Source of the DNA: Flavobacterium sp. 123
GTDB taxonomy: Bacteria > Bacteroidota > Bacteroidia > Flavobacteriales > Flavobacteriaceae
Direction: 5' to 3'
DNA length: 64,000 bases
Assembly (NCBI RefSeq): GCF_003634825.1
Contig: NZ_RBXD01000001.1
Span: 1,572,501-1,636,500, forward strand
Of this stretch, positions 38,201 through 47,700 are shown in pieces (the first letter of the stretch is position 1; each line of letters opens with the position of its first letter). Under the pieces are notes generated by a model. It saw nothing but the letters and a program-made list of their open reading frames with translations, was not told where the DNA came from and did no database searches. A program made the translations under genes and the position numbers.

Positions 38201-41200
38201 CCTGTTTTTGTTAATTGCCCAGCAAATTATACATTCAACATAGGTTCTGATCCAAATTGCTCCGATGGAACAAGTTGGCCAATTCCTGTTGCTCAAGATA
38301 ATTGTAGTGTAACAGTTACTCAAACTCAAGGACCAACAAACGGTACTAGTTTATCCGTAGGAACTTATACAATTGCTTATCTAGCAACCGATCTTTCAGG
38401 TAATACTGCTACATGCGGATTTTCGATTAAAGTTACTAATTCGCCAACTCCAATAATGAATTGCTCTAGTAATCTAGTTGTAAATTCAGATAAAAATGTA
38501 TGTACATGGAAATCACCAGTGGGTAGTTTGACACCAATAGGTTTTGGACGTTGTCCTAAATTAGTTACTTGGTCAATTACAAATCCTGACGAAAGTGTGC
38601 TGAATGGTATAAACGATGCTAGTGGAACTGTTTTTCAATCAGGGCTTAGTACAATTCATTATTCTGTTAAAGATGTAAATGGAGCTGTTGCTTCTTGTAG
38701 TTTTACCATTAATGTGGTTAATAAAACAAAACCAACAATCACAGCACCATCAGATTTAAATTTAGAGCTTCTGAGTGGATGTAGTATAGAAGATGTTGAT
38801 TTAGGAAACCCAGCTTATACTGAAAAATGTGCTACGGTAGTTGTTACTAATGATGCTCCAACTAATTTCCCTCAAGGTAAAACGGTTGTAACATGGACAG
38901 CAACTGATTCTAACGGAAATAGAAATGCAGTTACTCAATTAGTAACCGTTAAGGATTATATAAAACCAATAATAAACAGTCACAACATTACAGTAAATAC
39001 AAATAATTATTGTGTTGCCACTGGAGTTAACCTTGATGTGACAGCCACAGATAATTGTACTGTTGCTTCAATAGTAAATAATGCTCCAGATTCATTTCCA
39101 ATAGGAGAAACAACTGTTAATTGGGTAGTTACAGATACTAGTGGTAATATAGCTACTGCATCACAAATTGTCACAGTTGTAGATGTAACACCTCCAACAA
39201 TTGTTGCACCAGCTGCCTTTACGGTAAATGCTTCTGATTGTTTTGCAAGTAATTTTGATTTAGGAATACCTACAGTTTTAGACAACTGTTCTATAGCAAC
39301 AATTACAAACAACGCGCCTGCTCATTTCCCATTAGGAAATACAACGGTAACTTGGGTAGTAACAGATGCTAGTGGAAATATTTCAAGTGCTACTCAAGTA
39401 ATAACGGTAGTAGATGCTACTTTACCAATAATTACAGCACCTCAAGACGTTTCGGTTCAAGCTAATAGTGCTTGTTATGCTTTCAATGTTAATTTAGGAA
39501 TTCCAGTATCTTCTGATAATTGTTCATTAACTAGTGTTACAAATGATGCGCCTAATGTATTTCCATTAGGAAGAACTATAGTAACTTGGAAAGCAACAGA
39601 TACAAGTGGTAATATAAAAACAGCTACTCAATTAATTACTGTGGTAGATGTTACTTTACCTGCTATTGTTGCACCGTCTGCAATAACAATCTCCGCTACT
39701 TCAAATTGTGGTGTTGAGAATCTTGATTTAGGAACACCGGTTGTTACAGATAATTGTAGTGTTGCTAGTGTAACAAATAATGCTCCAATAATTTTCCCAT
39801 TGGGTACTACTACAGTTGTTTGGACAGTAGTTGATGGAAGCGCTAATGTTAAAACAGCCACACAGTTAGTAAAAGTAATTGATACTACTGCACCAGTAAT
39901 AACTGCACCGACAGATATTATCATGTCTACTAATACTAATTGTACAGCGACAAATGTTGAATTAGGATTGCCTCAAATAGCTGATAATTGTAGTATTGCT
40001 ACGATAACAAATGATGCTCCATCTATTTATAATTTGGGAGTAACAACAGTAACTTGGACTGTAAAAGATGTGAGCGGAAATGTTGCGATTGCAACTCAAA
40101 AAATAACTGTAAAAGATACGGAATTACCAACAATTACTAATCTTTCAAATATAGTTGTAAACGCAAACAATAGTTGTGCAGCTTTCAATGTTAATTTAGG
40201 TTCTCCTGTAATAGCAGATAATTGTTCTGTTGCATCAGTAACAAATACTGCTCCTGCAGTTTACCCTTTAGGAATAACAATTGTTACATGGACAGTTACT
40301 GATACTAGCGGAAATGTAACAACAGTTGATCAACAAGTTAAGGTAGTTGATTCTACTTTACCAACAATAGTTCCTCCTGCCGCAATTACTCTAGTTTTAT
40401 CGACTAATTGTAGTGTATCAGGTCCTATACTAGGATTGCCAGTTGTTTCAGATAACTGCTCTGTTCTTAGTGTAACAAATGATGCTCCGGCTTCATTCCC
40501 ATTAGGTAATACGACTGTTACTTGGACTGTAATGGACGGTAGTGGTAATATAGCTACGGCAACTCAATTAGTCAAAGTGGTGGATGCTACTTTGCCTACA
40601 ATTATTGCTCCATCTAATGTGTCAATTACCTTAGATAATGTAGCTTCAATTGCAACAGGAGTTGAGTTAGGTAGCCCAATTACGGCTGATAACTGCTCAG
40701 TAGTATCAGTAACTAATAATGCGCCAGAAACATACCCTGTTGGTACTACATTAGTTACCTGGACAGTAACAGATAGAAGTGGTAATAGAGCTACAGCTAT
40801 TCAAACGGTTACTGTATCAGATTTTACAGGACCTACAATAGTTACGATTCCTGCAAACCTAATTATTAATGCAAATAATTCTTGTAATGTATTTAATGTT
40901 AATCTAGGTTCGTTAGTTACAAATGATAATGTTTCCGTTGTTTCGGTTACAAACAATGCACCTTCTATATATCCTATTGGAACAACTACAGTAATTTGGA
41001 CTGTAAAAGATGATAAAGGAAATGTAAGTAATGCTGTTCAATTAGTAACCGTATTAGATAATTTAGTACCTAGTATTGTTGCACCAACTGCTATTACAGT
41101 ATCAGCATCTGCTTCTTGCGGTGTTACTGGATTAGATTTAGGAACACCAATAGCATTTGACAATTGTACTACTATTTTAGTTACTAATAATGCACCTAAT

Positions 41201-43723
41201 ACATTTCCTCTTGGAACTACATTAGTTACATGGACTGTGACGGATGCAAGTGGTAATAAAGCAACAGCAATTCAAAGGGTTAATGTAGTTGATCAAATTG
41301 CACCAACTATTATTGCGCCATCTAACATTATAGTTTCGGCTTATTCAAATTGTACAGCAACAGGAATTGTACTTGGAACTCCAGTAGTAGGAGACAATTG
41401 TACGATAGCTTCTGTAACTAATGATGCTCCTTCTGTATATCCTATAGGTTCAACAATAATAACATGGACAGTAACGGATGCAAGTGGTAACAAAGCTACA
41501 ACTACGCAAAAAGTTACCGTAAATGATACAATTTTACCTAAAATTAGTGTTCCTAATAACGTGGTAGTAAATGCAGGTAATAATTGTGTTGCCTATAATG
41601 TAAATTTAGGTACTCCAAATGTTTCGGATAACTGTTCAATTATTTCAGTTACTAATGATGCTCTTTCAGTATATACTTTAGGAACTACAACAGTAACTTG
41701 GAAAGTAGTAGATGGAAGTGGAAATGTTGTTACTTCAACTCAATTAGTAACAGTTGTTGATACTACAAATCCAACTATTATAGCTCCTAGATCAATTACT
41801 GTTTCTTCAACAGAAAGTTGTGGTGTTTCAGATTTAGATTTAGGTTCACCAATCACATCTGATAACTGTACAGTTGACAGTGTAATTAATAATGCTCCAG
41901 CTATTTTCCCATTAGGGAATACAATTGTTACTTGGACAGTTACGGATGTAAACGGTAATAAAGCTACAGCAAATCAATTAATTAAAGTGGTTGATACTAC
42001 TTTGCCAACAATTGTAGCGCCAACTAATATTACGATTACAATTGATTCAGGTAATTATGCAACTGGAATTATGTTAGGAGATCCTGTAACAGCTGATAAT
42101 TGTAGTGTATTTTCAGTTACAAACAATGCTCCAATTAATTATCCTATTGGAACAACATCTGTGCTTTGGATCGTAACTGATGCTAGTGGAAATAAATCAA
42201 TGGCTATACAAACGGTTACGGTTATTGATGGTTCAAATCCTACAATTACTTCACCTAATGGCTTAACGGTTCATACAAATAATGGATGTTATGCTGTCAA
42301 TGTTAATTTAGGAATACCAGATGCGATTGATAACGATTCGGTTTCTATGGTTACTAATAATGCGCCAACATCATTCCCATTAGGGACTACAACTGTAACT
42401 TGGACAGCAAAAGATAGTACTGGAAATACTGTAAGCACTACACAATTAGTAACGGTTATAGACCAAGAGGTACCTTCTATTTATCCACCAGCTGCTATTG
42501 TGGTGAATTCAGATAATAATAGTTGTACTGCCACACATGTGGTTTTAGAACAACCAGTAACTTTTGATAACTGTTCAGTACAATCAATTACTAATGATGC
42601 ACCTCTGGCTTATAAACTAGGTAATAATATTGTAACATGGACTGTTACGGATGGTAGCGGAAATAGTAATACTACAACTCAAAATGTAAAAGTAATTGAT
42701 GTTACTAAACCAGTAGTAATTACTAAAAATGTGATGATTGCTTTAGATGTAAACGGTACGGTCTCAATTACTGCTGACCAAATAAACAAAGGGTCTTATG
42801 ACAACTGTGCCATTAAATCTATTAAAGTGTATCCATCCACATTTACTTGTGCCAATCTTGGACCAAATAAAGTAACGTTAACAGTTGAGGATACTAATGG
42901 AAACAGCAACGCAGCAGAAGCTATCATTACAGTAGTAGACTATATAGTTCCTAATGTACGCACTAAAAACATTACAGTTGTATTGGATCAATTTGGTCAA
43001 GCAAGTATTACACCAGAAATGATTGATAATGGTTCTACTGATAATTGTGCCATTAAAAAAATGGATTTAGATAGTGTCAATTTTGGATGCGGTGATGAAG
43101 GAGAGAATGTCGTTGTATTGAAGGTAACTGATTTTGAAGGAAATACAGCCATTGCTTCAGCTACAGTAACAGTAGTTAATAATTATCCAGATTCTAATAA
43201 TGACGGAATTAAAGACAACTGTGATAATGATGATGATAAAGACAGTGTTGCAGACAGTATTGACAATTGTCCTACACAGTTTAACCCAGATCAGGCGGAT
43301 AATGATAAAGACGGATTAGGAGATGTATGTGATGAGGATGATGATAACGACGGTATTTTAGATGTATTTGACAATTGCCAGTTTATATCAAACCCACTTC
43401 AAGAGGATAGAGATAAGAACGGTATAGGTGATGTATGTGATTCTGGAGATGTAAATATTTCTGAGGCCTTTACTCCTAACGGAGATGGAGTACACGACAC
43501 CTGGGTTATTTACAATATTGAAAATTACACTAAATCAATAGTTCGAGTATTTAATGCATGGGGAGCAGATGTTTTTTATGCTGTTAATTATAAAAACAAT
43601 TGGGATGGTTCTTATAAAAATAATAGCGAATCACTGCCTGATGGCTCTTATTACTATCAAATTGATTTAGATGGCAATGGAACAGTAGATAAAGAAGGTT
43701 GGATTTATATCACTAGATTTTAG
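32279..43723 (+). CDS. Giant T9SS adhesin with about 40 HYR-type repeats
   Basis: 3814 residues. Signal peptide (~1-32, ending TTYSQC), then a ~300-residue region with PKD/Ig-like modules. About 40 HYR-type domains by my count (nt 33279-43176), each ~78-90 residues with the pattern APxxITV...C...LGxP...DNC...NNAP...FPLGTTTVTW...D.SGN. Asp-rich type 3 thrombospondin repeats follow (~43177-43450), then a CHU/gliding C-terminal domain (~43450-43720) with TPNGDGVHDTW and NNWDGSYK. HYR domains are Ig-like adhesion modules. The C-terminus is nearly the same as in the 2-2977 adhesin. The SprF partner follows 18 bp downstream. No frameshift is seen. Cell-surface exposure through the T9SS is the expected location. 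Confidence 0.9.
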   Translation: MNLKNYPNQKIKLNFLLSFLLFLILSATTYSQCSVGTNGVTLASPTSCSTYNYNIGPGEYEYLNLEGGVTYQFGLSSAALSYWAPNQIFWGNGICIDGGANGNQVTYTAPSTRQYNIGTNRLTSSGYYFNGVSATLSYAPVTPAYPSAISGLNNACKGSSITYSIPSALYAKDYVWEYSINGGASYINLTTTGTTSVTFSWPTGSTGTLQGVVRVKSQNGPCSSGWRTYSVNVLDQPTSPTTAVKLNNVSQVCIDTPVGISSVSGGINQGCTVEYRFSIDGGSTWSNASTTPPTGISSSIKGVNRIQIQARRMNCISSCDTSSWNTVATWDVDVTPPTVFTKNITVDLSGITGTYTLDPLLVNNNSTDNCTIASYSVSPNTFNCSNTGTNTVILTVTDNAGNFSTRSAVVTVRDVTPPIVLTQDKTIQLDATGHVSITPGDIDLNSSDICGIESISLKKLGDSDASYSTTGLTFDCTEEGENTVVLRVIDIKGNVATRQAKVIVQDQIAPVIKVKDITLQLNEKGTVSLTPDMIDDGTSDNCIYTLFTIPSSFTCNDVGPNTVLVIATDTGNNVQFSSIVATIQDTIKPTITAPADITVNADATCSATGLNLGSAITADNCSVATVVNDAPAVFHSGINTITWTVTDVNGNIQTAVQKVTVVDVTIPTITAPSLYKVNADSDKCGILVSNSTFGIQYGDNCSGAILKGKYKNGTQVLSTDVLPLGYTSITWTVTDGAGNRASTEQTVNVVDGTSPTIANPADVNRNVSASACSFNELTLTAPLNSDNCAVTSITNNHPSTTYPIGTTVVVWTAIDAAGNVTKVNQNVIIHDVTPPTITCVSGSPITKSNTIGICGYVVNGSEFDPTSTDNCLNPTLTHNFTSTSNSNSLAGATFPIGTTTVTWTATDASGNISTCNTVVTVVDTEAPVMQNCPSDITVGSYSGCTLVPNWSAPTAIDNCGSSVTIVQTQGPSPLETNAPGTYTVEYKATDSSLNSSYCNFTVTVVGSSTPILVAPYNVTSKNTDTDACTWTAPIGSLKPIQAIGNCPLAVTWDVLNPDNSHSTGTNDVSSHAFAKGTSTVSYTLTASGSDPITKTFTVTVVDNQKPTLIAPSNVAINLTSTCVASEVNLGTPTLTDNCLGATYTNNAPATYPLGVTTVTWTATDASGNTSLATQTVTVTDNQAPVITFGPGHSITKNTSAGECNYTAVGTEFNPTVTDNCTIATFTHNYVSAASTTTLAGAIFPKGVTTITWTATDVNGNSATYPITITVNDTEAPIFTNCITNQMLTIGKSISTCAGSTSWPIPQATDNCSTPIITLVSTPIPQQNSGNEYVPGIYEIKYRASDSSSNTSFCSFYVKVIDSTNPIIVCPQNTIHEADENACTWASPVGSLTPIQAVGNCPKVSWSLVNPDGTNVSGTLDVSQYVFMKGVTQVTYTIIDANDNTDTCTFNVTVTDTVKPTLVAPADLNLNVTSSCTLSNVNLGTPVVTDNCAGTIVINDAPLVFPVGITTIIWTATDASGNVSKATQIVTVTDAVLPTITYSGSSTITKNNTSGTCGYVVKGLEFDPAASDNCTVVSLTHDFSSWNNPNTLDGATFPIGTTQVIWTAVDANGNTKNYGQSITVRDIEKPMFVNCFANQTITVGPNCSGGVAWPVPVVQDNCSVTITQTGPTNGSNLTIGQSYPIQYTATDLSGNTATCAFTIVVVDSTTPIINCPGNIVVHSDSNSCNWISPAGSLTPIVSGKCPITVDYTVTNPGGAIVTGSNDISGYTFLPGLSSVTYKVTDADGLTKDCSFTVKVIDVIKPSITAPADIQVDLNSSTCNETNIVLGTPVTSDNCAVYTVTNNAPAVFALGKTIVTWTVIDTSGNKATAIQNITITDVSAPVISCPFNSTIIKNVTTGECGYIVPDTSLDATVTENCSLISLTHNYSQWTNNTSLKGATFPIGTTNVIWTAVDTAGNTSTCVRDIVVQDKESPVFVNCPANYTFNIGSDPNCSDGTSWPIPVAQDNCSVTVTQTQGPTNGTSLSVGTYTIAYLATDLSGNTATCGFSIKVTNSPTPIMNCSSNLVVNSDKNVCTWKSPVGSLTPIGFGRCPKLVTWSITNPDESVLNGINDASGTVFQSGLSTIHYSVKDVNGAVASCSFTINVVNKTKPTITAPSDLNLELLSGCSIEDVDLGNPAYTEKCATVVVTNDAPTNFPQGKTVVTWTATDSNGNRNAVTQLVTVKDYIKPIINSHNITVNTNNYCVATGVNLDVTATDNCTVASIVNNAPDSFPIGETTVNWVVTDTSGNIATASQIVTVVDVTPPTIVAPAAFTVNASDCFASNFDLGIPTVLDNCSIATITNNAPAHFPLGNTTVTWVVTDASGNISSATQVITVVDATLPIITAPQDVSVQANSACYAFNVNLGIPVSSDNCSLTSVTNDAPNVFPLGRTIVTWKATDTSGNIKTATQLITVVDVTLPAIVAPSAITISATSNCGVENLDLGTPVVTDNCSVASVTNNAPIIFPLGTTTVVWTVVDGSANVKTATQLVKVIDTTAPVITAPTDIIMSTNTNCTATNVELGLPQIADNCSIATITNDAPSIYNLGVTTVTWTVKDVSGNVAIATQKITVKDTELPTITNLSNIVVNANNSCAAFNVNLGSPVIADNCSVASVTNTAPAVYPLGITIVTWTVTDTSGNVTTVDQQVKVVDSTLPTIVPPAAITLVLSTNCSVSGPILGLPVVSDNCSVLSVTNDAPASFPLGNTTVTWTVMDGSGNIATATQLVKVVDATLPTIIAPSNVSITLDNVASIATGVELGSPITADNCSVVSVTNNAPETYPVGTTLVTWTVTDRSGNRATAIQTVTVSDFTGPTIVTIPANLIINANNSCNVFNVNLGSLVTNDNVSVVSVTNNAPSIYPIGTTTVIWTVKDDKGNVSNAVQLVTVLDNLVPSIVAPTAITVSASASCGVTGLDLGTPIAFDNCTTILVTNNAPNTFPLGTTLVTWTVTDASGNKATAIQRVNVVDQIAPTIIAPSNIIVSAYSNCTATGIVLGTPVVGDNCTIASVTNDAPSVYPIGSTIITWTVTDASGNKATTTQKVTVNDTILPKISVPNNVVVNAGNNCVAYNVNLGTPNVSDNCSIISVTNDALSVYTLGTTTVTWKVVDGSGNVVTSTQLVTVVDTTNPTIIAPRSITVSSTESCGVSDLDLGSPITSDNCTVDSVINNAPAIFPLGNTIVTWTVTDVNGNKATANQLIKVVDTTLPTIVAPTNITITIDSGNYATGIMLGDPVTADNCSVFSVTNNAPINYPIGTTSVLWIVTDASGNKSMAIQTVTVIDGSNPTITSPNGLTVHTNNGCYAVNVNLGIPDAIDNDSVSMVTNNAPTSFPLGTTTVTWTAKDSTGNTVSTTQLVTVIDQEVPSIYPPAAIVVNSDNNSCTATHVVLEQPVTFDNCSVQSITNDAPLAYKLGNNIVTWTVTDGSGNSNTTTQNVKVIDVTKPVVITKNVMIALDVNGTVSITADQINKGSYDNCAIKSIKVYPSTFTCANLGPNKVTLTVEDTNGNSNAAEAIITVVDYIVPNVRTKNITVVLDQFGQASITPEMIDNGSTDNCAIKKMDLDSVNFGCGDEGENVVVLKVTDFEGNTAIASATVTVVNNYPDSNNDGIKDNCDNDDDKDSVADSIDNCPTQFNPDQADNDKDGLGDVCDEDDDNDGILDVFDNCQFISNPLQEDRDKNGIGDVCDSGDVNISEAFTPNGDGVHDTWVIYNIENYTKSIVRVFNAWGADVFYAVNYKNNWDGSYKNNSESLPDGSYYYQIDLDGNGTVDKEGWIYITRF
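34769..38952 (+). repeat. Four copies of a four-domain (~1.05-kb) super-repeat
   Basis: Units begin near 34769, 35817, 36875 and 37912 and the block ends near 38952; periods 1037-1058 bp. Each unit has the order: ITKN...GYxVxGxEFDP type, IGxxxxC...SWPIP type, CTWxSPxGSLTPI type, then KPTLxAPxD type. Confidence 0.8.
39414..42699 (+). repeat. Three-domain (~705-bp) super-repeat, four and two-thirds copies
   Basis: Units begin near 39414, 40117, 40822, 41527 and 42230. The three domain types are CxAxNVNLG, CGVxxLDLG and CTATxVxLG in fixed order. Every second unit shares the loss of particular Cys residues, so a six-domain (~1.41-kb) period is superimposed. Confidence 0.8.
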
Positions 43724-43741
43724 ATAATAATAATTTTATAA

Positions 43742-44632
43742 ATGAAAAAAGTCAAAAATATTTTAATGTGTATTGCACTGCTATTAACTAGCAGTGTGAT
43801 TCTTGCTCAGCAAGAAAGTATTATAACATTATATAAAGATCAGATGAATCTTGTCAATCCCGCTTATGCAGGCGTAGATGGGATGACTGATCTAGCTATT
43901 GGATACAGAAAACAGTGGTTAAGCGTAAAAGATGCACCCACTGTTCAAACAGCAATGTTAGGCGCTAGTATGGGAAAAAACTTGGGTATAGGTCTTTCAA
44001 TAGTTAACAGTAAAATTAATATTGAAAACCAAACCTTTGTAGGGGTTGATTTCTCTTACAAACTGATCATGAATACAGAAACAGATCTTTACTTAGGAAT
44101 CAAAGCTGGAGGAAATTTTTATGATGTTAATACTTCTGGTCTGGAATTGTATGACGGAATTTCCGATTTAGCTCTGAATTCCAGAAAAACATTCAATCCT
44201 AATTTTGGTGTAGGAGCCTTGTTAAAAATGACAAATGCTTATGTTTCCTTGTCAATTCCTAGACTTTTGAATACACAGAGAACTAGACTGAATGATGGTA
44301 AGGTAGCAGTAGCGACTGATACGCCTCATTTTTACTTAAGCGCAGGATATGATTATGATTTAGGAAATCTTTCAATGATGGTGTTGAAACCCTCATTCAT
44401 GTTGCGTGAAGTAAGTGGTGCTCCTATTTCTATTGATGCCAATTTAAATATGAGTTTTATGGATGCATTTGAGATAGGTGCTATGTACAGATTCAATAAT
44501 GCAGCGGGTGCTAATGCTAAAATAAATATATCTAAAAACTTATTGTTTGGGTATGCTTATGAAATTAATACCAGTAAAGAGGTAACATCTTCGCTAACCA
44601 CTCACGAGTTTTTATTAAAATATAGATTTTAA
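43742..44632 (+). CDS. PorP/SprF family type IX secretion outer-membrane protein
   Basis: 296 residues with a signal peptide ending near ILAQQ, the NPAYAG motif and a beta-barrel-like pattern. Close paralogue of the product of 2996-3883 (shared DLYLGIKAGG, SGLELY segments). It follows the HYR adhesin after 18 bp and is the likely cognate secretion partner. Downstream, 101 bp without an obvious terminator separate it from the next adhesin, so the two adhesin modules could be read on one transcript. Confidence 0.9.
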   Translation: MKKVKNILMCIALLLTSSVILAQQESIITLYKDQMNLVNPAYAGVDGMTDLAIGYRKQWLSVKDAPTVQTAMLGASMGKNLGIGLSIVNSKINIENQTFVGVDFSYKLIMNTETDLYLGIKAGGNFYDVNTSGLELYDGISDLALNSRKTFNPNFGVGALLKMTNAYVSLSIPRLLNTQRTRLNDGKVAVATDTPHFYLSAGYDYDLGNLSMMVLKPSFMLREVSGAPISIDANLNMSFMDAFEIGAMYRFNNAAGANAKINISKNLLFGYAYEINTSKEVTSSLTTHEFLLKYRF

Positions 44633-44733
44633 GTAAAACCTATAATATAAATTAAAGCATAAATAAGTAAAATAACCCAAATAGGAATCGAGATTATTTT
44701 ACAAGTTTTAAATAAATAAACCTTAGTTTTATC

Positions 44734-47700
44734 ATGAAAGTATTTTCTAAAACACTATTATCTTTTTTAAGTTACTCTAGACTGTTAGTACTGTTTCTTT
44801 TTATAAGCAGTTTTAACGGTTATAGTCAGAATATAATTTCAATTCCTTTTTCCAATGGTTTTGTTGGAAATAATGTTGCTAATAATAAAGCCACAACAAG
44901 TTATTATCTCACAACTTTGGGTTGGTCAAATGTTCAGTTTGTCCAAAATTCTCCATCAGGAGTTTTTGTTGCACAAGGGAATGATATTATAGGTACGGTT
45001 TTAATAACAGACTCTTCAGGAACAGAAGTAGCAATTCAAGGAATTGTGAAATGGAGAGCGCCGAGTGGTAGTACCATTACCACTCCAGTATTTCAGCCAA
45101 CAACTGGGACTAATGTTAGTTTAAGTACTACTAATTTAGGTCCTTATACTATTACGGATACAAAATATATTGGGTTAACTTATAATGGAGCTACTTTATC
45201 TATTTCGCCAGAGCCTGGTGACGTAACAGGTAATGCAGCAACTACAGGTATTTTAGACAGTTTTAATACTTATTTAGGTACTTTATCTAAAATATCTATC
45301 AGTGATGTTTCTGTTTCTGAAGGTGCTGGAACAGCTACTGTTACGGTATCTTTATCTGCGGCAAGTGCAAATGCAATTACAGTAAATTATGCTACTTCTG
45401 ATGTTAGTGCAACTGCAGGATTTGATTATACGGCTAAAACAGGGGCATTGACTTTTGCTCCAGGTGAAACTTCAAAAACAATATCGGTTTCCATTATAGA
45501 TGATGTTGATAAAGAAAATTTAGAGACATTTAATGTGGTGTTAACGGATGCTACTAATGCTGCAGTTATTGATGGAACAGGAATTGTTAGTATAGCAGAT
45601 AATGATGGTTCAATATTTGTTTCAGGAGTAATACATTCATTTTCATCTTGCTCAGGTTCAGCTTCAGATACGCAAAGTTTTACGGTTTCAGGAACTAGTT
45701 TAACGGGAGATTTAATTATAGCAGCTCCTACAGGTTATGAAATTTCATTGACTTCGGGTTCTGGTTTTACAGATTCATTAAGTTTACCTCCATCAGATGG
45801 AATAGTTTCTAGTACAATTATTTATGTCAGATTAAAATCTGATGCTATAAACGGTTCTTCAGGTGATATTACTATTAATTCAATAGGTAAAATACAGAGA
45901 ACTATTACATTATCATCAGCTGTAGTTTATCCAGTTTCTGTGGCTGGAAGTATTTCTGGAGCAACTCCAGTATGTTCTGGGACAAATAGTACGGTATTAA
46001 CAGTATCGGGTTATACTGGAACAATTCAATGGCAGTCTTCAACAGATAATAGTACTTTCACAAACATTTCGGGAGAGACTTCATCAACTTATACTGCTAC
46101 TAATTTAACTACTACTACTTATTATAGAGCAGTAGTGACAAGTGGTCTTTGTACTTCAGCTACTACTAGTGCTGTAGTTGTGACTGTTAATCCAATACCA
46201 GTTATTGCCAATAAAACCGCAACAATTTGTTCAGGATCTACTTTTACAGTTACTCCTGCCAATGAAACAGATGTTGTGCCAGCAGGGACTCTTTATACTT
46301 GGACCTATACAGACAATGTAAATGTAACTGGGGAGGCTAATAATGATGGTTCAGGATTTATTGGAGAATCAAATACAAACGATCCAGGATGGAATTACGG
46401 ATTTGGAGATTCTTATATGATGGGAGATGGAGGCTGGATGAATAATCCGCAAGATGTGGGGCAATCCTTTACAGCAACTCAAAGCGCAACATTAACGGCT
46501 ATAACTGTAAAATTTCCTTATATTGATTATAGTGGTAATGCTACACTTACGGTATATTCTGGAGCTGGTAATACAGGAAGTGTTTTGTCTACTCAAACCA
46601 TTTCAGTTGATACAGCGGGTGAAATTACCTATACACTTGCTACACCTGTAAATACGATTAGTGGTCAAGTATATACTTTCGTATTATATTCTTATCCTGA
46701 AATGGGTGCAAGACTTACTATTTCACAAGATTTGTATAGTGGAGGAACATCTTATGTCTATCAGGGTCTTACAGGAGGTGCAGGAGGTTATGACTTATAT
46801 TTTAAAACGCATTATGGTACAAGTCCATCCTCAACAATTTCGGGGACATTAACTAATATATCTAACACAGATCAAAATGTTGTTTATTCAGTAACCCCAG
46901 TTTCTTCTCAAGGTTGCTCAGGTACGCCATTTAATGTTACAGTTACCGTAAACCCAACATCAGTTGCTGGAACCATTACAGGTGCAGCAGCGGTTTGTTC
47001 TGGAACAAATAGTACTGTATTAACTTTATCTGGAAAAACAGGAAATGTAGTTAAGTGGCAATCGTCAGCAACTTCGGATTTTTCGGGAACTGTAACTGAT
47101 ATCAATTCTACAAGTACAACTTATACTGCGACTAATTTAGCTGCTACTACTTATTATAGAGCAGTGGTTCAAAGTGGTAGTTGTGCTTCAGCTACTACTA
47201 GTGCTGTAGTTGTGACTGTTAATCCAATACCAGTTATTGCCAATAAAACCGCAACAATTTGTTCAGGATCTACTTTTACAGTTACTCCTGCCAATGAAAC
47301 AGATATAGTTCCAGCAGGAACACTTTATACTTGGACCTATACAGACAATGTAAATGTAACAGGTGAACAAAATAATATTGGGGAATCAACAACTAGAGAT
47401 CCATTTGGTTCCTATATTTTTGGTGATTTGTCTGGTATGGATGGTGGTATAAGGGATGTAGGTCAATCTTTTACAGCTACACAAACAAGTAATTTAGATC
47501 AAATAATAGTATATTTTGATAGAATTTTATCTCCAGGAAGTGCAACATTAAAAGTATATTCGGGAGCAGGTATTTCAGGAAGTCTATTATCAACCCAAGC
47601 AGTTACAATCAATACTATAGGTGAAAATACTTTTACTTTGGCAACACCAATTAGCACAATTAGTGGTCAGGTATATACTTTTGTTTTTAACACTACAGTG

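Larger units (their letters stand above)
33279..43176 (+). repeat. HYR domain array (~40 units)
   Basis: In-frame tandem protein repeats with strongly diverged DNA. Most units have two Cys (one before the VxLG motif and one in DNC); some domains of the first half have four. Confidence 0.85.

Noticed and set aside
33279..43176. CRISPR-like or tandem DNA repeat array
   Set aside because: Periodicity is in frame (about 235 bp), DNA copies are diverged and the protein is a continuous HYR adhesin.
44633..44733. A promoter or terminator between the SprF-like gene and the SprB-like adhesin
   Set aside because: The 101 bp are AT-rich but show no hairpin with T-run and no TAnnTTTG box with plausible spacing.
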